Source of the DNA: DAOMOP01 sp035444405
Lineage (GTDB): Bacteria; Pseudomonadota; Gammaproteobacteria; Burkholderiales; Rhodocyclaceae
DNA length: 5,867 nt
Assembly: GCA_035444405.1 (NCBI GenBank)
Contig: DAOMOP010000229.1
Span: forward strand, 1-5,867
Direction: 5' to 3'
The notes beneath the pieces were generated by a model. It was not told where the DNA came from. It saw only the letters and a list, made by a program, of their open reading frames with translations, and did no database searches. The position numbers and the translations under genes are program-made. Of this stretch, positions 1-4,941 are shown in pieces (within the stretch, counting starts at the first letter, position 1; each line of letters starts with the position of its first letter).

Positions 1-1174
1 GGCGGGCGACCGCGAGCGCGTCGTCGAAGCGGTCTTCGAGGATCATCTTCGCGAACGCGCGCGAGCCGGTCACGTTGGTGCGCTCGCCGATGTTCACGAA
101 CAGGCTGTCGGGGCCGACGTTGAACGGCTCGAGGCCGGCGAGACGCATCTTGTGGTCGGCCGCCGGCACCTTGCGCGGCGCGACACCAGTCACCGCCTGC
201 ACGATCGCGGCGATGTGCGCCGGGGTCGTGCCACAGCAGCCGCCGACGATGTTGACGAGACCGGACTGCGCCCATTCGCGGATGGACGCGGCGAGCTCCT
301 CGGGGGTCTCGTCGTAGCCGGTCGGCGCGAGCGGGTTCGGCAGGCCGGCGTTCGGGTGCGCGGACACGTGCGTGTCGCACACCGTCGACAACTCCTCGAC
401 GTAGGCGCGCAATTCCTTCGCGCCGAGCGCGCAATTGAGGCCGAACGCGAGCGGGCGCGCGTGCGCGAGCGAGTTCCAGAACGCCTCGGCGGTCTGGCCC
501 GACAGCGTGCGCCCGGACGCGTCGGTGATCGTGCCCGAGATCATCACCGGCAGGCGCGCGCCGAGCTCGTCGAAAAGCCGCTCGATCGCGAACACCGCGG
601 CCTTCGCGTTGAGCGTGTCGAACACCGTCTCGACCAGCAGCAGGTCCGCGCCGCCCTCGACCAGCGCGCGCGCCGCATCGTGGTAGTCGGCCACCAGCGC
701 GTCGAACGCGATGTTGCGGTAGCCCGGATCATGCACGTCGGGCGAGATCGACAGCGTGCGCGAGGTCGGGCCGATCACGCCGGCGACGAAGCGCGGGCGC
801 GCCGGGTTCTTCGCGGTGTATTCGTCGCACAGCGCACGCGCGAGGCGTGCGCCTGCGACGTTGATCTCGGACGCGAGCGCCTCGAGCCCGTACTCGGCTT
901 GCGACACGCGCGTGCCGTTGAAGGTGTTGGTCTCGATGAGGTCGGCGCCGGCGTCGAGATAGGCGCGGTGGATCTCGGCGACGACGTCCGGGCGAGTGAG
1001 CACGAGGAGGTCGTTGTTGCCGCGCAAGTCCTTCGGGTGGCCGGCGAAGCGCTCGCCGCGGTAGTCGCGCTCGGTGAGCTGGTACTGCTGGATCATCGTG
1101 CCCATCGCGCCGTCGAGCACGAGGATGCGCTCGGCGAGCAGGGCGTGGAGTTCGGCGGATCGGTCGGGCTGCAT
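1..1174 (-). CDS. metH: Cobalamin-dependent methionine synthase, N-terminal part (cut by the window edge)
   Basis: MetH transfers a methyl group from 5-methyltetrahydrofolate via cobalamin to homocysteine, making methionine in the cytoplasm. The reading frame is open from the ATG at 1174 to the left edge, giving 391 residues. The start of the homocysteine S-methyltransferase domain shows as DGAMGTMIQQ at residues 21-30. Its zinc ligands are visible: Cys248 in FGLNCALGAKELR, and Cys313-Cys314 in IVGGCCGTT, matching E. coli Cys247/310/311. From about residue 350 the pterin (folate)-binding domain begins, with VNIGERTNVTGSRAF starting at residue 360. The frame crosses between the two domains with no stop, so this is the fused form. 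The cobalamin-binding and reactivation domains would lie beyond the window. The start is supported by GAGGT at 1181-1185, six bases upstream. An SAH riboswitch precedes the gene. Confidence 0.96.
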   Translation of the reverse strand, partial: MQPDRSAELHALLAERILVLDGAMGTMIQQYQLTERDYRGERFAGHPKDLRGNNDLLVLTRPDVVAEIHRAYLDAGADLIETNTFNGTRVSQAEYGLEALASEINVAGARLARALCDEYTAKNPARPRFVAGVIGPTSRTLSISPDVHDPGYRNIAFDALVADYHDAARALVEGGADLLLVETVFDTLNAKAAVFAIERLFDELGARLPVMISGTITDASGRTLSGQTAEAFWNSLAHARPLAFGLNCALGAKELRAYVEELSTVCDTHVSAHPNAGLPNPLAPTGYDETPEELAASIREWAQSGLVNIVGGCCGTTPAHIAAIVQAVTGVAPRKVPAADHKMRLAGLEPFNVGPDSLFVNIGERTNVTGSRAFAKMILEDRFDDALAVAR

Positions 1175-1180
1175 GGGGCT

Positions 1181-1185
1181 ACCTC
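1181..1185 (-). promoter_or_regulatory. metH ribosome binding site
   Basis: GAGGT on the minus strand lies six bases before the metH ATG at 1174 and fixes that start. The overlapping CGAGG (1186-1182) is complementary to CCTCG at 1211-1207 with a 20-base gap between them, so weak sequestration of the site is possible. A stem of five or six pairs is short, and the idea is only an inference. Confidence 0.7.
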
Positions 1186-1227
1186 GGCTGGCTCGGAACG
1201 TCGGGTCGAGGCGGCGCTGCAAACACG

Positions 1228-1268
1228 AACGGCGCCACAAACCCGGTTTCAGGTTTGCGAGCGCCGTT
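1228..1268 (-). terminator. Riboswitch expression-platform hairpin (probable conditional terminator or anti-P1 stem)
   Basis: On the metH transcript, AACGGCGC (1268-1261) pairs exactly with GCGCCGTT (1235-1228). Directly inside it, CGCAAACC (1259-1252) pairs with GGTTTGTG (1243-1236) with one G-U pair. Together they make a 16-bp helix with one bulged U (1260) and an 8-base loop. The 5' arm contains the CGCTC that closes the SAH aptamer (1263-1259), so the two structures exclude each other. SAH binding would hold P1 closed, block this hairpin and permit expression. The bases after it (TTCGTGTTTGC) form only a poor U-tract, so the mechanism could be weak intrinsic termination or control of translation. 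Confidence 0.7.
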
Positions 1269-1322
1269 GTTCGGTTGCCGAGCCTGGCCCGTTCGGATGA
1301 CGGGTCGCAACGCTCCTCGGCA
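1256..1322 (-). ncRNA. S-adenosylhomocysteine (SAH) riboswitch aptamer in the metH leader
   Basis: The minus strand carries the conserved blocks of the SAH riboswitch in order: GAGGAGCGTTGCGACC (1318-1303), CCAGGCTCGG (1287-1278) and AACGGCGCTC (1268-1259). GAGCG (1315-1311) pairs with CGCTC (1263-1259) as the closing stem. CCCG (1304-1301) pairs with CGGG (1291-1288) around a 9-base loop. CCGAG (1320-1316) is also complementary to CTCGG (1282-1278), consistent with the pseudoknot expected in this class. Known members activate SAH-recycling genes (ahcY, metH, metF) when SAH rises, which suits a position 80 bases or so before the metH start. The exact edges are approximate, as they were judged by eye. 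Confidence 0.9.
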
Positions 1323-1330
1323 GGCCGACG

Positions 1331-1359
1331 ATTTTAACGCCGGCATCGCGGCCATGCAA
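1331..1359 (-). promoter_or_regulatory. Probable sigma70 promoter of metH
   Basis: On the minus strand, TTGCAT (1359-1354) and TAAAAT (1336-1331) are separated by 17 bases. The -10 matches five of six consensus positions and the -35 matches its first three. Transcription would begin near 1324, a few bases before the SAH aptamer, so the leader starts almost at the riboswitch. The good spacing, the AT-rich hexamers in very GC-rich DNA, and the fit to the aptamer boundary support it. It has not been mapped. Confidence 0.6.
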
Positions 1360-1369
1360 AGCCGGAGAA

Positions 1370-1458
1370 AAATTGCGGACAGACCACGATTTCCCGGAAA
1401 TCTCCAAAAGCGAAGACGAATCACCGGGGCGGGGAAAATCGTGGTCTGTCCGCAATTT
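1370..1458. repeat. Long perfect inverted repeat (23-bp arms), possible terminator or palindromic mobile repeat
   Basis: The arms at 1370-1392 and 1436-1458 are exact reverse complements over 23 bases. Each contains TTGCGGACAGACCACGAT or its complement. They enclose 43 bases in which CCCGG (1393-1397) can also pair with CCGGG (1424-1428). The element starts 19 bases after the lipoprotein stop and ends 11 bases before the metH -35. On the minus strand the second arm runs into TTTTTC, so RNA from the lipoprotein gene could terminate here. The arms are far longer than a normal terminator stem and are AT-richer than the surroundings. That also fits a dispersed palindromic element such as a REP-like or MITE-like repeat. 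No transposase is present. Confidence 0.85.
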
Positions 1459-1476
1459 CACCACCGCACCCGCGCC

Positions 1477-2109
1477 TCACCACCAATACCGATACGGCCA
1501 GCCCCACGGATGCGACCACGCCCAGCGGTGCGAACGGAAGCCCGGCGGCCCCCACGGGCCCCACACCGGATCCCAATAGTGCGGCCAGCCGTACGGATGG
1601 CCCCAGCGCCCCATGCCGAAGCCGAAGCCGAACGCGCCGTCGCGCGGATACACGTGGGTGTAGCTCGTGCGCACGACCTTGCCATCGACGAAGTGCACGT
1701 TGAAGTACGTATACAGGATGCCCGGCCATTCATTGGCGACGTTCCAGTCCCACACTTCCTCGCCCGACAGCGCGAAGCGCTGCACCGAGCGGTGCTGGCC
1801 GAGCAGGCGCTCGACCTCCTCGACGCTCATGTCCGTCTTGACGCGGTGGCGCATCGACGGCGACAGCGCATCGACCTGCTCGGTGATGCGCCCTTCGGCG
1901 TCCACCGTGTACATCCACGTACTGACGCCCTGCGGCTGGGTCGAGTACTCGAGCGTGCGCGTGCCGTCGGCGTTGTCCCACACCCGCGTCGGCTCGCCGC
2001 GCGTGGCGAGCAGCTCGTCCTCGTCGGTGAACACCCGCTGCGGCGTCAAGGCGGCGCAGCCCGTCAGCAACATCAGCAGTGCCAGCAATACCATCCAGCG
2101 TGAGCCCAT
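1477..2109 (-). CDS. Putative outer-membrane lipoprotein with two BamE/SmpA-like segments and a Trp-rich tail
   Basis: The protein has 210 residues. Residues 1-18 form a lipoprotein signal: a positively charged start, a hydrophobic stretch, and the lipobox LTGC with Cys18. Export, lipidation and probably outer-membrane anchoring are inferred. Residues 28-80 (EDELLATRGEPTRVW, then a YTVDAEGRI strand) and 92-150 (MSVEEVERLLG, then FNVHFVDGKVV) each resemble the SmpA/OmlA (BamE) fold of a helix followed by beta strands. It is too long and too divergent to be called BamE itself. Residues 166-210 are dominated by Trp, Gly, Pro, His and Tyr. The start at 2109 is chosen over an in-frame one at 2238 because it gives the signal peptide directly and has GGGAG six bases upstream. 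It lies 132 bases after pdxH on the same strand, so cotranscription is possible. No specific function is known to me. Confidence 0.88.
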   Translation of the reverse strand: MGSRWMVLLALLMLLTGCAALTPQRVFTDEDELLATRGEPTRVWDNADGTRTLEYSTQPQGVSTWMYTVDAEGRITEQVDALSPSMRHRVKTDMSVEEVERLLGQHRSVQRFALSGEEVWDWNVANEWPGILYTYFNVHFVDGKVVRTSYTHVYPRDGAFGFGFGMGRWGHPYGWPHYWDPVWGPWGPPGFRSHRWAWSHPWGWPYRYWW

Positions 2110-2116
2110 GTTCGAC

Positions 2117-2121
2117 TCCCG
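2117..2121 (-). promoter_or_regulatory. Ribosome binding site of the lipoprotein gene
   Basis: GGGAG on the minus strand is six bases before the ATG at 2109. It decides this start over the upstream in-frame ATG at 2238, which would put an Arg-rich, non-signal segment in front of the lipoprotein signal. Confidence 0.65.
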
Positions 2122-2241
2122 GTCATGTGCAGCGCGCGCCCGATCTCGGCACGGTCCCCGCACGTGCGCGCGCACCGCGCGGAGCGTGATCGCCGCCCGG
2201 CGTCGGACCCCGTAGCGCCGCCCGCAGCGGAGCGGCATACG

Positions 2242-2877
2242 TCACGGCGACAGGCGCTCGCGCCGCCAGGTGCCGTCGGCCTGCAGCGTGTAGGCGATGC
2301 GATCGTGCAGGCGCGAAGCACGTCCCTGCCAGAACTCCCAGTAGTCGGGCTTGAGCCGGTAGCCGCCCCAGTGCGCCGGACGCGGCGGATTGAGTCCGAA
2401 CTTGAGCCCGAACTCGGCCGCGCGCGCGACGATGACACCGCGGTTCGGAATCACCTCGCTCTGGTTCGACGCCCATGCACCGATGCGGTGCGCGAGCGGC
2501 CGGCTCTCGAAATAGGCGTCGGATTCGGCGTCGGTCACCTTCTCGACGGTGCCTTCGATCCGCACCACGCGCTCGAGCGCGACCCAGTGAAACTGCAGCG
2601 CCGCATGCGGGTTGGCGGCCAGCTCGCGCGCCTTGCGGCTCGCGTAGTTGGTGTACCAGACGATGCCGCGCTCGTCGAAATGCTTGACCAGCACCGGCCG
2701 CGTCGACGGCCGGCCGTTCGCGCCGATCGTCGCCAGCGTCATCGCGTTCGGCTCGAGCACACCCTTTTCGAGCGCCTCGCCGAACCACTGCCGGAACTGG
2801 TGCAGCGGCTCGCTCTCGACTTCGTGGTCTTCCAGACTGCCTTGCTCGTAGCTCTTGCGAAGATCTGCGATCGACAT
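2242..2877 (-). CDS. pdxH: Pyridoxamine/pyridoxine 5'-phosphate oxidase
   Basis: PdxH is a cytoplasmic FMN enzyme that oxidises pyridoxine or pyridoxamine 5'-phosphate to PLP, the last step of vitamin B6 synthesis and salvage. The 211 residues match the usual family length (E. coli has 218). Visible family features are LRKSY at 6-10, whose Arg7 and Tyr10 correspond to substrate-contacting residues; the FMN-binding core around residues 56-110 (RPSTRPVLVK, TNYASRKARELAANP, ALQFHW); SRPLAHRIGAWASNQS near 125-140; NPPRPAHWGGYRL near 163-175; and WQGRASRLHDR at 183-193, with Arg189 and His191 matching the E. coli Arg197/His199 active-site pair. It ends in the characteristic RLSP. GAGGA about ten bases upstream is a modest ribosome site. 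The gene is divergent from the rhodanese gene. Nothing looks degraded. Confidence 0.97.
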   Translation of the reverse strand: MSIADLRKSYEQGSLEDHEVESEPLHQFRQWFGEALEKGVLEPNAMTLATIGANGRPSTRPVLVKHFDERGIVWYTNYASRKARELAANPHAALQFHWVALERVVRIEGTVEKVTDAESDAYFESRPLAHRIGAWASNQSEVIPNRGVIVARAAEFGLKFGLNPPRPAHWGGYRLKPDYWEFWQGRASRLHDRIAYTLQADGTWRRERLSP

Positions 2878-2970
2878 GGGATTCGGGGTCCTCGTTTCGC
2901 GAATGTTTCGACTCGGGCCGTCATTGTACGTTCCTCGTCCACATCAAGGAGGGGGCAGGACGGCCGCCAC

Positions 2971-2976
2971 TATAAT
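2971..2976 (+). promoter_or_regulatory. Possible -10 element for the rhodanese gene
   Basis: A perfect TATAAT sits in the 124-base divergent region between pdxH and the rhodanese, 26 bases before the rhodanese ATG. Initiation near 2983 would leave a leader just long enough to include AGGAGG. No recognisable -35 lies 16-18 bases upstream, where the DNA is G-rich, and there is no extended -10 TG. Activator dependence or coincidence are both possible. Confidence 0.45.
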
Positions 2977-2986
2977 CACCGCCGAC

Positions 2987-2992
2987 AGGAGG
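2987..2992 (+). promoter_or_regulatory. Strong ribosome binding site of the rhodanese gene
   Basis: AGGAGG is a full Shine-Dalgarno match nine bases before the ATG at 3002. It settles this start against an in-frame ATG at 2855, which would lie inside pdxH on the other strand. Confidence 0.8.
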
Positions 2993-3001
2993 CCCCACCG
3001 C

Positions 3002-3394
3002 ATGAAACACCTCACCCCGAAGGAAGCCCACGCGTTCCTGCAGCAGCATCCCGATGCGCTGCTGATCGACGTGCGCAGCGAGATCGAGTATCTGTTCGTC
3101 GGCCATCCGGTCGGCGCGATTCATGTCTCCTGGAACGACGGACCCGACTGGGAAGTGAATCCGCATTTCGTCGGCGAAGTGCGCAAGCTCGCCGGCAACG
3201 GCGGCGAGCGGCCGATCGTGCTGATCTGCCGCAGCGGCAACCGCTCGGTGGCGGCCGGCGAGGCCCTGCTCGCGACCGGCTTCACCCGCGTCTACAACGT
3301 GCAGTACGGCTTCGAGGGCGAGCTCGACGAGCAGCACCACCGCAACGCGGTGAACGGCTGGCGCTTCGACGGGCTGCCGTGGCAGCAGTGCTGA
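3002..3394 (+). CDS. Single-domain rhodanese-like sulfurtransferase
   Basis: This is a 130-residue protein consisting of one rhodanese domain. Rhodaneses carry a sulfane sulfur on an active-site cysteine as a persulfide and pass it to acceptors such as cyanide or thiols; the natural partner here is unknown. LLIDVRSEIEYLFVGHPVGA at residues 20-39 is the conserved first half. CRSGNRS at 76-82 is the active-site loop, with Cys76 catalytic and a six-residue loop of sulfurtransferase type. NVQYGFEGELD at 99-109 is the typical closing motif. There is no signal peptide or membrane segment, so it should be cytoplasmic. The last residue is also a cysteine (Cys130), which is noted without a known role. 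The gene is divergent from pdxH and convergent with the efflux gene 70 bases downstream. Confidence 0.94.
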   Translation: MKHLTPKEAHAFLQQHPDALLIDVRSEIEYLFVGHPVGAIHVSWNDGPDWEVNPHFVGEVRKLAGNGGERPIVLICRSGNRSVAAGEALLATGFTRVYNVQYGFEGELDEQHHRNAVNGWRFDGLPWQQC

Positions 3395-3432
3395 ACCCGC
3401 ACACCCTGCTGCGCTAGCGCCGCGCGGGCAAC

Positions 3433-3459
3433 GCGCCGGACCGGCGGGCACGCCGGCGC
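3433..3459. terminator. GC-rich dyad between convergent genes
   Basis: CCGGCG (3441-3446) and CGCCGG (3451-3456) form a 6-bp stem around GGCA. Alternatively GCGCCGG (3433-3439) can pair with CCGGCGC (3453-3459). It occupies the 70-base gap between the rhodanese stop and the stop of the minus-strand transporter. A two-way terminator would be expected here, but no U-tract follows on either strand, so the role is uncertain. Confidence 0.35.
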
Positions 3460-3464
3460 AGCGC

Positions 3465-4658
3465 TCACGCCTGCGCCCGTGTCTGCGTGATCCGCCAGGT
3501 CACGAAGGCCGCGACGCCAAGGCTCAGGAACACGCCCATCGTCACGGCCAGCGACCACGGCGTCGCCCATGCCAGCGGCGCGATGACCCCGGCGGTGAGC
3601 GAATTGATCCCGACCTGCAGAAAACTCTGGCAGCTCGACACCAGCCCACGCCGCTGCGGAAACAGCGAGAGGGCGAGCAGCGTCACGCTGGGCATCGCCA
3701 TGCTCATGCCGAAGGTGTAGAGCGCGATCGGCAGCACCGAACCGGGCACGTCCGGCGCGAACAGGGCCGCCTGCACGAGGTTCGCGAGCGCGGCGGCGAT
3801 CATCACCGCGAAGCCGGTCGCGATCGTGCGCTGCGGGCTCCACCGGCCGGCGACGCGGCCCGACACCATCGCGCCGGCCACCAGCCCGGTCACCGACGGC
3901 ACGAACAGCCACGCGAACTCGCCCGGCCCGAGGCCGAGGTGCTGCATCACGAACACCGGTGCCGACAGCACGTACAGGAAGAAGCCGTTGAAGTTCAGCG
4001 CCACCGTGCCGGCCAGCAGCAGGAACGCGCCACTCGACAGCACGCGCGCGTAGGCACGCGCGAGACTCACCGGATGCAGCGACTGGCGCGCCTCGGGCGG
4101 CAGCGTCTCGGGCAGCCAGCGCGCGCTCAGCCACGCCAGCAGCGCCGCGAACACCGCCAGGAAGACGAAGATCGCGCGCCAGCCGGCGACGATCACGAGC
4201 GCGCCGCCGATCAGCGGCGCGACCGCCGGCGCGAGCGCGAAGATCATCATCACGCGCGACATCAGCCGCTGCGCCTGCGGCCCGTCGAAGAGGTCGCGGA
4301 TGATCGCGCGCCCGACGACCATGCCGGCACCGCCGGACAGCCCCTGCAGCGCCCGCCCGGTCCACAGCCACTCGATCGACGTCGCCAGCGCGCACACCAT
4401 CGATGCGGCCGCGAACATCAGCAGCGTCGCGATGATCACGCGGCGCCGCCCGAAGCGGTCGGAGAGCGCGCCGTGCCACAGCACCATCAGCGCGAACGTG
4501 CTCATGTAGGCCGTCAGCGTCTGCTGCACTTCGAGCTGCGTCGCCGCCAGATCCTGGGCGATGGCGGGAAAGGCCGGCAGGTAGGTGTCGATCGCAAACG
4601 GACCGATCGCGGCCAGTGCCGCCAGCAGCGCGGCCAGCCAGGGGGAGGAAGCGGGCAT
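3465..4658 (-). CDS. Bcr/CflA-family drug:proton antiporter (major facilitator superfamily)
   Basis: This is an inner-membrane exporter of 397 residues, the usual size for the 12-helix Bcr/CflA group, whose members expel drugs such as bicyclomycin, chloramphenicol or florfenicol in exchange for protons. The substrate here cannot be told from sequence. FAIDTYLPAFPAI at 21-33 is the family's helix-1 signature with a membrane Asp24. MFS motif A is GALSDRFGRRR at 63-73. GRALQG at 101-106 holds the motif-B arginine. ALAPAVAPLIGGAL at 141-154 is the antiporter motif C. Hydrophobic segments continue to the C-terminus (TRAQA). The start at 4658 is chosen because helix 1 follows at once. An in-frame ATG at 4799 would add 47 Ala/Arg-rich residues unlike the family. 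The ribosome site is weak (AGAG). It lies 283 bases beyond comM on the same strand and appears to have its own promoter. Confidence 0.93.
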   Translation of the reverse strand: MPASSPWLAALLAALAAIGPFAIDTYLPAFPAIAQDLAATQLEVQQTLTAYMSTFALMVLWHGALSDRFGRRRVIIATLLMFAAASMVCALATSIEWLWTGRALQGLSGGAGMVVGRAIIRDLFDGPQAQRLMSRVMMIFALAPAVAPLIGGALVIVAGWRAIFVFLAVFAALLAWLSARWLPETLPPEARQSLHPVSLARAYARVLSSGAFLLLAGTVALNFNGFFLYVLSAPVFVMQHLGLGPGEFAWLFVPSVTGLVAGAMVSGRVAGRWSPQRTIATGFAVMIAAALANLVQAALFAPDVPGSVLPIALYTFGMSMAMPSVTLLALSLFPQRRGLVSSCQSFLQVGINSLTAGVIAPLAWATPWSLAVTMGVFLSLGVAAFVTWRITQTRAQA

Positions 4659-4745
4659 TGTTGTTCTCTGTCGGGCGCGCGCCGCATCGAGGCGGACGGC
4701 AGAGGCCGCGCGCGCGTCGAGCGCGGCGCGGCCAGGTGCGACGGC

Positions 4746-4775
4746 AGCATACCGCGGCCACGCAGGTTCCGCCAA
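4746..4775 (-). promoter_or_regulatory. Possible promoter of the efflux transporter gene
   Basis: On the minus strand TTGGCG (4775-4770) and TATGCT (4751-4746) are 18 bases apart, each matching four of six consensus positions. Initiation near 4739 would give a leader of about 80 bases. It is the best candidate in a G/C-dominated gap, but such matches arise by chance. Confidence 0.35.
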
Positions 4776-4789
4776 ACACGCAAAGCCGT

Positions 4790-4805
4790 GCCACCGCACG
4801 GTGGC
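4790..4805. promoter_or_regulatory. 16-bp dyad upstream of the efflux gene, possible operator
   Basis: GCCACCG (4790-4796) and CGGTGGC (4799-4805) are perfect inverted repeats separated by CA. The overlapping CCGTGC (4786-4791) and GCACGG (4796-4801) form a second dyad. They centre about 58 bases upstream of the inferred start of the transporter transcript, a plausible place for a regulator. No regulator gene is adjacent. The rest of the 283-base gap (4659-4941) shows no gene or other structure that I can support. Confidence 0.35.
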
Positions 4806-4941
4806 CTACCTGCGCACGCGCCGCGGCGCCATGCCATCGTCCCCATGTGCCGCCCGCCAGCACGAACACGCGAGGCAGCCCCCTCTTGCGCCAACGCCGC
4901 GGCACCGGGCGACGGTGGCCGCGCCAGGCGCCGTCAGACCG

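Noticed and set aside
152..1300. Long plus-strand open frame of 382 codons opposite metH
   Set aside because: It is Arg/Ala/Val-rich with no recognisable domain and is a mirror of the metH frame, as expected in very GC-rich DNA. Its 3' part also crosses the SAH riboswitch.
1255..2103. Plus-strand frame of 282 codons opposite the lipoprotein gene
   Set aside because: Its composition is typical of an antisense shadow (Arg, Ala, His, Pro). It spans the inverted repeat and lies opposite a gene with a clear lipobox.
2110..2238. N-terminal extension of the lipoprotein from the ATG at 2238
   Set aside because: It would put 43 mostly Arg/Ala residues before a clean lipoprotein signal peptide, and the ATG at 2109 has a good ribosome site.
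2923..2947. TTGATG...TACAAT as a complete promoter for pdxH
   Set aside because: The two hexamers on the minus strand are only 13 bases apart, too close for a sigma70 promoter.
2125..3417. Plus-strand frame of 430 codons crossing pdxH and the rhodanese
   Set aside because: It has no coherent domain, is antisense to the full pdxH and out of frame with the well-supported rhodanese.
4659..4799. N-terminal extension of the efflux transporter from the ATG at 4799
   Set aside because: The 47 extra residues are Ala/Arg-rich and not family-like, and the inferred promoter falls within them.
3292..4905. Minus-strand frame of 537 codons overlapping the transporter
   Set aside because: It is an Arg/Ala-rich alternative frame of the transporter gene, whose real frame shows twelve-helix hydrophobicity and MFS motifs.
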